Shown here piece by piece: positions 41,547 to 50,190 of a DNA stretch of 50,190 bases. Positions within the stretch are counted from its first letter, which is position 1. Every line of letters starts with the position of its first letter. Below the pieces are notes generated by a model, which did not search any database, had not been told where the DNA came from, and was given only the letters and a program-made list of their open reading frames with translations. Source of the stretch: Chloroflexota bacterium (GTDB lineage: Bacteria > Chloroflexota > Dehalococcoidia > JACPQD01); assembly GCA_016190665.1 (NCBI GenBank), contig JACPQD010000073.1, positions 1 through 50,190 of the forward strand, read 5' to 3'. The position numbers and the translations under genes were made by a program.

Positions 41547-42677
41547 ATGGATAAATTACTCGATTTGACCACTACGCAGCTCAGGGAGTTGATGGCCTCC
41601 TGGGGAGAGCCATCTTTTCGCGCATCCCAGTTGTTGCGGTGGGTCTACGGGAGTGAAGCCGCTTCTTTTGATGAGATGACCGATCTGCCGGAGGCCCTCC
41701 GTGGGAAGCTGAGCGCAGCGCTGCACTTTGAGTCTCTCGCGCCTGTCACGCGCGTGACCTCGGCGGACGGAAAGACCACCAGGACCCTTTTTCGTCTGGG
41801 CGATGGCAAGGCCATCGAGGCGGTCCTCATGGAATACGATCCTCTAGGGCTGGGCCGGGAGAGACGGACGGTATGCGTCTCCACTCAGGCGGGCTGCGCC
41901 TTCGGCTGCGCTTTTTGCGCCACGGGACAGCAGGGTTTTGAACGTAGCCTCACGCCCGGGGAAATCACTGATCAAGTGCTCCACTACGCTCGGGTTGCCA
42001 TGAAAGAGGCGGCCCGACACACTTCCGAAGGCGAGGGCGCCTGGAAGCGGCCGCCAATCACAAACGTGGTTTTCATGGGCATGGGGGAACCGCTGGCCAA
42101 CTACACAGCCACTCTCCAGGCGATAGAAAACCTGAACGGTGGCTTCGGTCTCGGGGCGAGGCATATGACCGTCTCCACGGTGGGGCTGGTCCCTCAGATC
42201 AAACGCCTCGCCCGCGAGGGGCTTCAAGTTGGGCTGGCCATCTCCCTGCATGCACCCAACGATGACCTGCGCCAGCGCCTGGTGCCGGCCGCGAAGAAGT
42301 ATCCTCTGGACGCTCTTCTCGAAGCGTGCAGAGACTACATCGCGCGAACCGGACGCCGCGTGACCTTCGAATATGTCATGCTGGCGGGCGTCAACGATTC
42401 CCGGCGAGAAGCCGCAGAGCTGGCGCGCCTGCTGCGGGGACTCCCGCCTGGGGCGGGCCACGTGAACCTGATTCCCGCCAACGCCGTCCCGAAAGGTCTT
42501 TTTCAGCCGTCGAGCAAGGAGAGCATCAAGGCATTTCAGGACGAGTTGATACGGCGCCACATCCCCAACACCCTGCGGGTGGAGCGCGGCGCACTCATCG
42601 ACGCCGGGTGCGGCCAGCTCAGAGGCGGGGGTCGGGGGACGGGGGTTGGGGGTCGGGCCCCGTCCCCCGACCCCTGA
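41547..42677 (+). CDS. rlmN: 23S rRNA/tRNA adenine C2-methyltransferase
   Basis: Radical SAM enzyme that makes m2A2503 in 23S rRNA and m2A37 in some tRNAs. N-terminal LRELMASWGEPSFRASQLLRWVYG. Cluster motif GCAFGCAFCATGQQGF. NVVFMGMGEPLANY, SVALxLH-type VGLAISLHAPND, FEYVMLAGVNDS and INLIPxN-type VNLIPANAV are present. The methyl-carrying Cys is in IDAGCGQLRG near the end. The last 17 residues (GGGRGTGVGGRAPSPDP) are encoded by a G-rich repeat and replace the native C-terminus. ATG 41547. Confidence 0.95.
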   Translation: MDKLLDLTTTQLRELMASWGEPSFRASQLLRWVYGSEAASFDEMTDLPEALRGKLSAALHFESLAPVTRVTSADGKTTRTLFRLGDGKAIEAVLMEYDPLGLGRERRTVCVSTQAGCAFGCAFCATGQQGFERSLTPGEITDQVLHYARVAMKEAARHTSEGEGAWKRPPITNVVFMGMGEPLANYTATLQAIENLNGGFGLGARHMTVSTVGLVPQIKRLAREGLQVGLAISLHAPNDDLRQRLVPAAKKYPLDALLEACRDYIARTGRRVTFEYVMLAGVNDSRREAAELARLLRGLPPGAGHVNLIPANAVPKGLFQPSSKESIKAFQDELIRRHIPNTLRVERGALIDAGCGQLRGGGRGTGVGGRAPSPDP

Positions 42678-42684
42678 CCCCCGT
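42622..42684. repeat. G-rich GGGGGTCGGGGG repeat at the rlmN end
   Basis: A run of GGGGG(T/A)(C/T)GGGGG words followed by its C-rich complement, able to form a long hairpin or G-quadruplex. Similar words occur at 45236-45275 (in the linker of the giant protein), 47505-47535 and 48118-48155. Confidence 0.7.
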
Positions 42685-43269
42685 TTAGTGGCCGCCGCCC
42701 TCCTGCAGCGTCCCGGTGGCGGCCTGCAGCGCCCGTATCATCCCGATATCTCCGAAGTGAATCAGCTTTCCCTCGGGGCTGCGGTCCTCTGTGAGCACGC
42801 TGGGGCTGTGGGCCATGATCATGAACACGACGTCATGGGGTAGCCCGGCCAGGATAGCCATGTGGGCGCCGTAGGCGCCGTGCACTATCTTCTGGCCCAT
42901 CGCCGTGTAGACGATCTTGCCGCCTTTCTTGTCGTACATGACTATCTTGTCCAGGTCGTGGAGGATGGCGCCGGCGATGACGTAATCCAGATTGATCTTG
43001 ACGCCATACTGCTGGACCAACAGTTGGCCCATGGCGTGAGCGGCGCTGGTGGCGGCATTGGTGTGCTTCACCAGGGTATCGCCCGGGGCCGGGGCTGTGC
43101 CGAAGGGGGCGTCTTCGAGTTTCTTGTGGGGGCTCTCCTTCCAGGCGATGTACCAGGCTCTGACGACGGCCTCGCGCAGCTTGCCGTCCTTGATCTTGGC
43201 GATGAGGGGGAACGCCTTTCTGATCGCCTGCTTGTCTGCCGTTGGGACGCTGGTCACTGCCTTTGCCAC
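42685..43269 (-). CDS. HD-domain protein
   Basis: A 194-residue HD phosphohydrolase-fold protein. Metal-binding positions are His in VKHTNAATSAAH, His-Asp in AGAILHDLDKIVMY, His residues in VHGAYGAHMAILAGLP, and VVFMIMAHSPS. Substrate unknown; such proteins hydrolyse nucleotides or similar phosphates. GTG 43269 is chosen because AAGGAGG lies 8 bp upstream; the longer frame to 43335 has no RBS. It converges on rlmN with only 7 bp between the stops. Confidence 0.8.
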   Translation of the reverse strand: MAKAVTSVPTADKQAIRKAFPLIAKIKDGKLREAVVRAWYIAWKESPHKKLEDAPFGTAPAPGDTLVKHTNAATSAAHAMGQLLVQQYGVKINLDYVIAGAILHDLDKIVMYDKKGGKIVYTAMGQKIVHGAYGAHMAILAGLPHDVVFMIMAHSPSVLTEDRSPEGKLIHFGDIGMIRALQAATGTLQEGGGH

Positions 43270-43363
43270 GGTCGCTTCCTCCTTAAAGTGAATGTTGGCC
43301 GTCCTTTGTTTATCACAGATGATGGCTCGTGTCAATGGGACCGCGGCCTGCGGTGCGCTGAGC

Positions 43364-43392
43364 TTGCACAGGACGTGAACACACGATATGCT
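43364..43392 (+). promoter_or_regulatory. Putative promoter of the giant exported protein
   Basis: TTGCAC (43364-43369), 17 bp, TATGCT (43387-43392). The ATG at 43388 lies in the -10 box, which favours the downstream TTG start at 43424. Confidence 0.4.
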
Positions 43393-43423
43393 ACTGGCGT
43401 ATCGGCTTAGGGGAGATGGTAAC

Positions 43424-46400
43424 TTGCTTCAACGCGCTGGCTGCGTGGTAAGACGCCCTTGCCGGCAGGCTTGCATCGCCATGGCCGGCGTGTCAGCCGC
43501 CATCTTGACCGCATGGTTTGGAAACGTCGAAGCCGTCAAGATGACGCTGGCCAGGGCGCAGGCCGTCCTCGCCACGCACCCCACGAATATCTCGCAGACC
43601 GGCCTGAAGTCCTGGGCGCCCGCCGTGGCGGCTGACCCCACGGGCAACGTCCACGTTGTGTGGGTCGAGGAAACGCCCGGCAACTCTGAGATCATGCACC
43701 GCCGCTGGAATGGCGCCGCGTGGGACGAGCCTGAGAACCTCTCTCGGACCGGCGGCGCCTCACAGTCCCCTTCCGTCGCCGCTGACACCGTCGGCAACGC
43801 CCATCTCGTCTGGCAGGACAAGACGTCCGGCCGCAGCGAAATCCTGTATCGACGATGGGACGGAAACGCCTGGTCTCCGGCGACGAGGGTATCATTGAGC
43901 ACAGGGCAGGCGATATCTCCGGCGGTCACGACCGACTCTTTCGGTCTGGTGCACGTTGTCTGGAGCGACGACGCCACCGGCAACTACCAGGTCCTTTACC
44001 GCAAAGGTGACGGCAATTCCTGGATGCAGGCGGAGACTCTTTCCCGGGCACTCGGCGACTCCCTCGGAGCCGCCATCGCCGCCGCCGGGCCGCAACGGGA
44101 GGTCCATGTCGCCTGGTACGAGAACAGCTCGGGCAACTGGGAGGTCATCTACCGTCGCTGGTCCGCCGCAGGCGGGGGCGACTCCTGGTCTCCGGCGCAG
44201 AACCTGTCGCAGAACAACGGCGCCTCCGTATCCCCCACGCTCGCCGCCGATTCATCAGGCAGGGTGCACATCCTCTGGCAGGACAACACCTACGGCAACA
44301 ACGAAGTCCTCTACCGACGCTGGGACGGGAGCGGTTGGTCCCTGGCTGAGAATCTTTCAAGGAATGGGGGAGACTCCGGCGCACCAAGGGCGATTGTCGA
44401 CTCGTCGGATGGACTCCATGTCCTTTGGCACGACGGCACGACTGGCAACTACGAGGTCTTACACCGTCGCTGGGATGGCGCCGCCTGGTCTTCGGTCGAG
44501 AACCTCTCTGAGAATGCCGGGGATTCCCGAACGCCTTCAGTGGCTGTTGGCGCTCAAAGTCTGCATCTGGTCTGGGATGACAACACTCCCGGCAACTCGG
44601 ATATCCTCTACGCCAGGCTCACCTCTGGTGTACCCCCGACTCCCACCGGCACGCCAACGGCCACTCCGGTCTCGCCGGGGACGCCGGTCCCTACGGCGAC
44701 GCCGGCTGGCAGGGCAATTCAGCTTTTGGAAGGTTGGAACCTCATCTCCTTCCCCGGAACGCTGGAAGATACCTCGATTGGCAGCGTGTTTGCCCAGAAT
44801 CCCACGGTGGCTAGAGCGTTCACCTCCCAGGATGGGGCGTGGGCCTACGCTCGGCGCAACGCCGAAGGCTGGACCGGCAGCCTGAGCCAGGTGATGGATG
44901 GAGTGGGCTACTATGTGCACTCCAGCGGGCCCGCTACACTTCCATTGCGACTCAAGCCTGGCCTTCTGACAACGTCTGGCTATGATTTGCCCTCGGGATG
45001 GAGTCTGATAGGCTACTCTTCGTCGCTGCAGAAGACGCCGGTGGGGACCTACCTCGGCAGCCTGCGGGGTCAGTGGACCTCTTTGTTCCGCTACGATGCG
45101 ACGGAGGGCTGGGCGCTGGCCAGGCCCGATGGCGCCGGGTTTCAGGAGCTGGAGTTTGGCCGGGGCTACTGGATACACCTGTCGACGGCAGGAAGGCTGG
45201 TCCCGCCCCGGCAAGTCGTGGCGACTCCGAGCCCCGTGCCAACCCCCGACCCCCGTCCCCCAACCCCCGCCCAAGGGGCGTCCATCCTGCCCAACGTGAC
45301 GGTCAGGCCCGGAAGGCCGCCCACCACGGCGGGGCAGGACGTCTTCGCCGCGCCGCCCGACGATTGTCCGGCCGTGCGGAGCGCGCCTGCGCTGCAACTG
45401 CGGTCGGCCTCGGAGATCGATGGCGTTGCTGACCTGGATGTCATCTATATTGAGCGGACGCCTAAGTACCGGTACCAGGGGCCGAAGACCTTCCCCGATC
45501 CCGGCGAGCAGGTGACGTTCACCGCGCATGTGGCGAATAAGGGCGGCGTATCGACCGGCGTGTCATCGCCGGCGATGTCGATTCGCTGGCAGGTCATAGA
45601 CCCGGGCGGGCGCGTCATCGCGGACCTGGCGAGCAGTCCCGGGGTGGTGATTCGACCGGCGGAGATCGCCGCCTTCCAACTGGGATGGGCCTGGGTCGAC
45701 GGCCCCTACCAGGTCCGTTTCGTTGTCAACGAGGACGGACGCATCCGCGAGGGCGCCTTCACGAACAATAATGACCTTGCGGTCTACGCTAATGCGCTGA
45801 CGGTGGGATTTGCCATCAACGCGAGCCTGTACGACTGGATGAACAGCGCCATGAGCGGTGAGCTCGACGTGGGGCGCTTCTACTGGTTTACCAGACCGGC
45901 GAGTTCGGGGCCGTTCCGGGCGCGGACCTACAGCCTGGAGGACTGGGCGCAGCGGCAGGTGGCGCAGCTTAATGAGTATTTCGCGGGGTCCGAGATCGAG
46001 CATATGGACGGCGCGGCAAATTCGTTGCCCCGAGTCGCTCTGCAGCAAATTGAGATCATTCCCGACGCTGACAACCTCTCTTCAAACAGCCCCCTGCCGC
46101 AGAAGGGCGACTGGGCGACTCTCGACCTGGTCTGGGGGTTTCCGGCCCGCCTGCCCAAAGACCAGGTCCCCGGTGGTTGCTACCTGGCGGGGGATCAGGG
46201 GGCCAGCGCCTGGTACCGCTACTATCACCCGGGCGCCCGGAACGTGGAATACTCCCTCATCCATGAACTGGGCCACCACCTGGGGCTGTGGCACGAGGAG
46301 GACGCCGTCGGCGCCTTCTCGTTCACCCCCTTGACCTCGCATATCACGCTTCTCGACGGCTCGCTGGCGATTCCCAACAAACAGTTCATGGGCGACAGGT

Positions 46401-47506
46401 CTGAGATGGACAGCATCATGGCGAATTCAGGCTATGGCCGGGCGTTCTCCAGGTACGCCTCACGGACGCTGGCCTACCGGTTCCAGAGCTTGCCCGGGCG
46501 CGGTGTGCCGGCGCGGATTGGCCCGATGAGCGGAAGCTGGGGCGGCGCCGTGCCGACAGGACAGGGAGCCTACTGGGACCGCTATCCGCCTTCATCCCCC
46601 TGGAGCTGGCCCTTTTTCGAGACCCCGAAAACGGTCGATATCCGTCTGACTGACCGGATGGGAAGGCCGGTGTCCGGCGCCCAGGCGGACTTCTACGTAG
46701 CTGAGCGGCCGCCAGCGGCGCTCGCTTTTCCCTCCGGTCTCAGCGTCCCTTTCTCTGTCCGCTGGACCGGCAAGTTCACGCCCTCGCGGAGCGGGACATA
46801 TCGTTTCGTGACCTACAGCCTGGGAAACGCGCGCCTGTATCTTGGGGGAAGGGAGCTGATCAATCCCGACGGCGCGAAGCCGGTCTATCTGGCCGAGGGC
46901 AAGCGGGCCTACGAGCGGGGGCGGGAGTTTCGCCATGGCCTGCTGGACACCGACGCCATTGCCTTGAGGGCTGGGGTTGCTTATCCCTTCTTTATCGAGT
47001 ACAACAGCTTCGACGTCTATGGCGGGAAGCGCTTCGGTCTGTTCTACAAAGGCGAAGGGTTTGACCCTCCCTTTGGCTTGAGCCAGATTCGTCCCGGGGA
47101 GCTGAAGACGGAGGAGGACCAGCCCGGGGGCCTGACGGCCCGGTTCTGGAATGGCGGCTCTTTCGGGCAGGACGGGTCCCTTGCTGAGACCAGGGTCAGC
47201 TCGCGGCCCGAGGCCTCGGAGGCCAACACGCTGGTTTTCGGCTCCGCGCCGAAGGCCCAGGGAATCAGCGATAGCGGCGGAATCGTCCGTCTGGACCCGA
47301 TGCCCTTCTTGAGCAATCTTGGCTCCCGGCCGTCGGCGGGGGCCAGTCCCACGATGATGGTGGTGGTCGTGACGCAGGGGAGCACCCAGAGCATAAGAGT
47401 TGTGCCGCTGGCGGACCTCAACTACGCCTACTGGTCCGGCTCAAGAGATGCGGCTACCATCAGCCTCAGTTTGACGCTTGACGGGGGCAGGAGCCCGCTG
47501 GGGTAA
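43424..47506 (+). CDS. Giant exported protein: seven-repeat propeller, metzincin-like protease and PA14 domain
   Basis: About 1360 residues. A basic start and hydrophobic segment (IAMAGVSAAILTAWFG) act as export signal. Seven repeats of about 50 residues follow to about residue 410 (43590-44630), pattern VAxDxxGxVHVVWxDxTxGNxEVLYRRWDG, which fit a seven-bladed propeller. Next come a Thr/Pro linker, a region beginning LLEGWNLISFPG that is repeated once, a second Pro-rich linker, and a CARDB-like beta domain (HVANKGG). A zinc site HELGHHLGLWH (46262-46294) has the metzincin H-E-x-x-H-x-x-G-x-x-H pattern, with IMANSG as possible Met turn. A PA14-like domain follows (FSVRWTGKFTPSRSGTYRF) and then a beta tail. 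It is probably secreted or surface-bound. TTG 43424 has AGGGGAG 8 bp upstream. Confidence 0.85.
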   Translation: MLQRAGCVVRRPCRQACIAMAGVSAAILTAWFGNVEAVKMTLARAQAVLATHPTNISQTGLKSWAPAVAADPTGNVHVVWVEETPGNSEIMHRRWNGAAWDEPENLSRTGGASQSPSVAADTVGNAHLVWQDKTSGRSEILYRRWDGNAWSPATRVSLSTGQAISPAVTTDSFGLVHVVWSDDATGNYQVLYRKGDGNSWMQAETLSRALGDSLGAAIAAAGPQREVHVAWYENSSGNWEVIYRRWSAAGGGDSWSPAQNLSQNNGASVSPTLAADSSGRVHILWQDNTYGNNEVLYRRWDGSGWSLAENLSRNGGDSGAPRAIVDSSDGLHVLWHDGTTGNYEVLHRRWDGAAWSSVENLSENAGDSRTPSVAVGAQSLHLVWDDNTPGNSDILYARLTSGVPPTPTGTPTATPVSPGTPVPTATPAGRAIQLLEGWNLISFPGTLEDTSIGSVFAQNPTVARAFTSQDGAWAYARRNAEGWTGSLSQVMDGVGYYVHSSGPATLPLRLKPGLLTTSGYDLPSGWSLIGYSSSLQKTPVGTYLGSLRGQWTSLFRYDATEGWALARPDGAGFQELEFGRGYWIHLSTAGRLVPPRQVVATPSPVPTPDPRPPTPAQGASILPNVTVRPGRPPTTAGQDVFAAPPDDCPAVRSAPALQLRSASEIDGVADLDVIYIERTPKYRYQGPKTFPDPGEQVTFTAHVANKGGVSTGVSSPAMSIRWQVIDPGGRVIADLASSPGVVIRPAEIAAFQLGWAWVDGPYQVRFVVNEDGRIREGAFTNNNDLAVYANALTVGFAINASLYDWMNSAMSGELDVGRFYWFTRPASSGPFRARTYSLEDWAQRQVAQLNEYFAGSEIEHMDGAANSLPRVALQQIEIIPDADNLSSNSPLPQKGDWATLDLVWGFPARLPKDQVPGGCYLAGDQGASAWYRYYHPGARNVEYSLIHELGHHLGLWHEEDAVGAFSFTPLTSHITLLDGSLAIPNKQFMGDRSEMDSIMANSGYGRAFSRYASRTLAYRFQSLPGRGVPARIGPMSGSWGGAVPTGQGAYWDRYPPSSPWSWPFFETPKTVDIRLTDRMGRPVSGAQADFYVAERPPAALAFPSGLSVPFSVRWTGKFTPSRSGTYRFVTYSLGNARLYLGGRELINPDGAKPVYLAEGKRAYERGREFRHGLLDTDAIALRAGVAYPFFIEYNSFDVYGGKRFGLFYKGEGFDPPFGLSQIRPGELKTEEDQPGGLTARFWNGGSFGQDGSLAETRVSSRPEASEANTLVFGSAPKAQGISDSGGIVRLDPMPFLSNLGSRPSAGASPTMMVVVVTQGSTQSIRVVPLADLNYAYWSGSRDAATISLSLTLDGGRSPLG

Positions 47507-47687
47507 GGCCCGGGGGTCAGGGGCTGGGGGGCTGATCGCTGATCGCTGAAGGCTGAATGCTAAGTGATGGACGAGCTGTCAGCCGTCAGTGGTCAGCGGT
47601 CAGGAGGCGGGGGCCGGGGGCGAGTGCTGAATGCGGAATCCTCCATGCCGGTTGATACCGGCGCCACCAAGGATGAAAAGCGTGGTT

Positions 47688-47738
47688 CTATACCCCGCAC
47701 TGAAGTACGGGGTATTCCGCGTACTTTAGTGCGCGGTG
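47688..47738. repeat. Paired-hairpin element, fourth copy
   Basis: TACCCCGCACTGAAGTACGG followed directly by CCGCGTACTTTAGTGCGCGG. Compact version of the elements in the nuo operon (12787-12951, 14485-14572). Confidence 0.8.
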
Positions 47739-48304
47739 TGTGTGCGAATTCCTATTTTCGTAGCAATGGCGATGGGAAACCACGAAATACACGAGCGTGG
47801 TGAACTGCTGAATGCGGAAGGCTGAATGCCGAGGGATGACGGAAAGATTGCCAATTCGGGTTGTTCAAGGTGGCACACCGACCCAATGTGGAGCAATGAG
47901 CCGGGCTTGACCGAAAGCGCTGGAAGGAAGCAGAAGCCCCCATGCCTGTCATTCCGAGCTGGAGACCGACGAGGCTGTAATTCAGCAACAGCGCCCGCGG
48001 CGAGGAATCCGGCGTTTCTTGGCTCTCATTCCCGGTTCATCAAAAGCGCCCGCGACGAATCTCTGGGGCTGCGGAAGGCCCGCTTCTCGCTCCCTGCCCC
48101 TCGCTTCCGTCCTACGCCTGCCCCCAACCCCTAACCCTCAACCCCCGGCCCCTGCCGAAGGCTTGACATATTCCCGCATGACCCCCTCCCTTTCGCTAAC
48201 ACGTTTTCTCACGCAATCATATCATACTCGCATAGCAGTACCTATTGTCAGTCAAATTGGCGGGACTGGCTACGCATGGCAATACTCACTGTTGCGCAAA
48301 TCGG

Positions 48305-48496
48305 CTAGTACGATGTAACACTTGTAGTTTCGGACAAAGCCAGCCGTAGGGTGGGTGCAGTCCCGATGTTTGGGCTTTCTAGGAGTCCCTGATGCGTTGG
48401 GAAAATCGGGACTGCACCCACCAGATCCAATCGGTGGCGGTGGGTTACGCTTCGCTCCACCCATCCTACGGATTAATCAATGTTACACCGTACTAG
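48305..48496. mobile_element. MITE-like element with 16-bp terminal inverted repeats
   Basis: Left end CTAGTACGATGTAACA (48305-48320). Right end TGTTACACCGTACTAG (48481-48496), complementary at 15 of 16. Inside are nested inverted repeats: GGTGGGTGCAGTCCCGAT pairs with ATCGGGACTGCACCCACC, and CCGTAGGGTGGGT pairs with ACCCATCCTACGG. 192 bp, non-coding and AT-flanked. Confidence 0.7.
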
Positions 48497-49124
48497 TTGA
48501 CTAATCTACCGTAGTCGACTAAAATAGATCGGAGTGCGTTCAGGGGGTATTTAGTGTGCTAGTGGTGGGTTTTTGTGACGATGAGTTTTCCGGTTCTGAG
48601 CAATTGCAGCGAGGATTGGCGCCGTTCCTGCCCACATGGCGGCGGTGCACGTTTTTTGGGTGGCTGGCTGGGCTGCCGGGGTGTGTTTGAATGGGGGCTT
48701 GGGATGTGATGGAGAGCAGATCCTCGTCTCACGGAGGGGAGGGGCGTGAGTGCAGTCCTTATCTTCTGGTCCCTCGTCCGAGGCTATCCTCTTCGGCGCT
48801 TCCCCGTCCCCCACGGTCTCTCAAAAATAAAGCAGCTACAAGCGGTCACCGCTCAGCTATGGGCGATAAGTCTTCTGAGGGGTTGGAGGGCGCAAGCCCG
48901 TCTAGCGTAGTGTCTCTCACGGTGCGTTAGTGATGAATCCCTCTTGACATCGATATCCAGGACAAACAGGATTGAAATCATCTTATCCTGCGAATCCTGC
49001 CCATCCATGTGAATAAAGGAACAGCGACCAACGATCAACGGCCAGCTATCCCGCCCAGGCGGGCTGCGGGCTTACCGCTGAAGGCTAAAAGACAGGAGAA
49101 TCTCGACTTTGAGGGGAGGGTCTC

Positions 49125-50190
49125 ATGGGTAGGACACCACGCAGTCGCCACATCCACGCTATTCTCGCCGGCCTCATCATTCTCGCGCTGCTGGTCGCCT
49201 TCGTGCGGCCGAACATCCCCATTGCCACGGCTGCCGGCGGGACTGACAGCACGCTGGCGTCGATGGTTGATAGGGCCAGGATCCGTTCTCTGGCGGCGGT
49301 TGACCCCCAAGCCGCCCTGGCCGCCGCTTTGGAGGCGGTGGCCCCTGGAGCGGCGGCCTCCTTCTCCGCCAGCGCCGTCAGCGGCGCCCTCCCGATCACA
49401 TCGGGGCCCGGCGGCAAGTTCAACGACACCGGCTACAGGCCCGCGGAGCTGTACCCCGCCCAGGCGGGGCCCAGCAACCCCTGGGCCTGGGGCTGGAACG
49501 GGGACCAAATGGGGGGGGGTGGCCAACTGGGCGACGGCACGACGATCCAGCGGCTGACGCCGGTCCAGGTGAGCGGCCTGAGCGGGGTGACCGCCCTGGC
49601 GGGCGGCGCCCGCCACAGCCTGGCGCTGAAATCCGACGGCACGGTGTGGGCCTGGGGCAACAACAACGCCGGCCAACTGGGCGACGGCACGACGATCCAG
49701 CGGCTGACGCCGGTCCAGGTGAGCGGCCTCACCGGGGCGTCCGCCGTGGCGGGCCGCTTCTACTACAGCCTGGCGCTGAAATCCGACGGCACGGTGTGGG
49801 CCTGGGGCAACAACAACGCCGGCCAACTGGGCGACGGCACGACGATCCAGCGGCTGACGCCGGTCCAGGTGAGCGGCCTGAGCGGGGCGACCGCCGTGGC
49901 GGGCGGCGACATCCACAGCCTGGCGCTGAAATCCGACGGCACGGTGTGGGCCTGGGGCTACAACGACGCCGGCCAACTGGGCGACGGCAGCACCATCAAC
50001 CGGCTGACACCGGTCCAGGTGAGCGGCCTGAGCGGGGTGACCGCCGTGGCGGGCGGCGGCTACCACAGCCTGGCGCTGAAATCCGACGGCGCGGTGTGGG
50101 CCTGGGGCTACAACAGCCTCGGCCAACTGGGCGACGGCACGACGACCCAGCGGCTGACGCCGGTCCAGGTGAGCGGCCTGAGCGGGGCGA
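49125..50190 (+). CDS. Exported RCC1-repeat protein, 3' end outside the window
   Basis: ATG 49125 with GGGGAGGG upstream. Residues 10-36 are a signal or anchor (HAILAGLIILALLVAFVRPN), then a low-complexity Ala/Ser-rich spacer. From about residue 120, RCC1-type repeats follow, each exactly 50 residues (150 bp): SLALKSDGTVWAWG, GQLGDGTT, RLTPVQVSGLSG, (T/S)AVAGG. More than four copies are present when the window ends with the frame open. RCC1 repeats build a beta-propeller; bacterial versions are usually surface proteins of unknown ligand. A run of nine G lies at 49511-49519 in the first repeat. The long open frame on the opposite strand is a shadow. Confidence 0.85.
   Translation, partial: MGRTPRSRHIHAILAGLIILALLVAFVRPNIPIATAAGGTDSTLASMVDRARIRSLAAVDPQAALAAALEAVAPGAAASFSASAVSGALPITSGPGGKFNDTGYRPAELYPAQAGPSNPWAWGWNGDQMGGGGQLGDGTTIQRLTPVQVSGLSGVTALAGGARHSLALKSDGTVWAWGNNNAGQLGDGTTIQRLTPVQVSGLTGASAVAGRFYYSLALKSDGTVWAWGNNNAGQLGDGTTIQRLTPVQVSGLSGATAVAGGDIHSLALKSDGTVWAWGYNDAGQLGDGSTINRLTPVQVSGLSGVTAVAGGGYHSLALKSDGAVWAWGYNSLGQLGDGTTTQRLTPVQVSGLSGA

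Larger units (their letters stand above)
47507..49124. other. 1.6-kb repeat-rich non-coding interval
   Basis: No convincing gene in any frame and no tRNA recognised. It contains G-rich words (47505-47535), CTGATCGCTGAAGGCTGAA-type and GTCAGCGGTCAG-type words (47533-47605), a paired-hairpin element (47688-47738), ACACGA words (47779-47795) and C-rich words (48118-48155). It also has an AT-rich stretch (48170-48300), an element with terminal inverted repeats (48305-48496), and an imperfect palindrome CAGGATTG...ATCCTG (48958-49005). It looks like a sink for short repeats between two exported-protein genes. Confidence 0.6.

Noticed and set aside
48551..49010. Short open frames in the last intergenic region
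   Set aside because: None has an RBS, family motif or sustained codon pattern. The sequence consists of repeats and low-complexity stretches.
49035..50126. 363-residue minus-strand repeat protein
   Set aside because: It mirrors the RCC1 repeats on the plus strand, which have a signal peptide, RBS and recognisable motif.
49590..50190. CRISPR-like periodic repeats
   Set aside because: The 150-bp period codes for RCC1 repeats with no spacer-repeat structure. No CRISPR array was seen anywhere in the window.

Overview
The window is GC-rich bacterial chromosome that fits a Chloroflexota genome of the Dehalococcoidia type. This is inferred from gene content, not from a search. The pointers are a complex I operon with eleven genes (nuoABCDHIJKLMN) and no nuoEFG, a bacterial translin-family gene between thiE and a membrane pyrophosphatase, a peptide ABC uptake locus, and dense short palindromic repeats. 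No rRNA, tRNA, CRISPR array, phage or transposase gene was recognised.

Layout. 1-7.3 kb (+): FecR-like lipoprotein, MFS permease, two FmdB zinc ribbons, thiE, translin, hppA. 7.3-11.2 kb: accessory strip with a frameshifted PD-(D/E)XK nuclease and its neighbour, an AbrB/Doc pair, an orphan HigA, a DUF433/DUF5615 pair and a methyltransferase. 11.3-21.95 kb (-): the nuo operon, in which nuoL carries one in-frame TAG. 22.1-35.2 kb: purine synthesis (purS on -, then guaA, purD, purE, purB, purC on +), repeatedly interrupted by small toxin-antitoxin and defence-type genes: HicBA plus a second broken hicB, a retropepsin-like gene, a CopG-like/AbrB/RelE/DUF433 group, a GHKL ATPase with a DUF3883-type nuclease end, and a nucleotidyltransferase with a small partner. 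35.4-43.3 kb: tsaC/ywlC, rpiB, peptide ABC transporter genes A, B and C (-), membrane zinc peptidase, rlmN, HD protein (-). 43.4-50.2 kb: a very large exported propeller-metalloprotease-PA14 protein, 1.6 kb of repeat-rich non-coding DNA, and the start of an RCC1-repeat protein cut by the window end.

How the parts work together. Complex I and the H+-pyrophosphatase are the energy core. The purine genes form the biosynthetic core: purS is a subunit of FGAM synthase, purD makes GAR, purE carboxylates AIR, purC makes SAICAR, purB acts twice, and guaA makes GMP.

The most unusual feature is structural. Diverged second copies of the 3' coding ends of guaA (24676-24725) and purE (29326-29445) lie downstream of their genes, with toxin-antitoxin genes between gene and copy. 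Each looks like a cassette inserted at, or carrying, the end of a purine gene. Several families of short palindromes also sit in 3' ends, leaders and even coding sequence (thiE, rlmN, translin, hicB), often between short direct repeats. Two further points deserve priority: the TAG in nuoL replaces a conserved proton-channel lysine, and the Doc toxin has Gln in place of the catalytic His.
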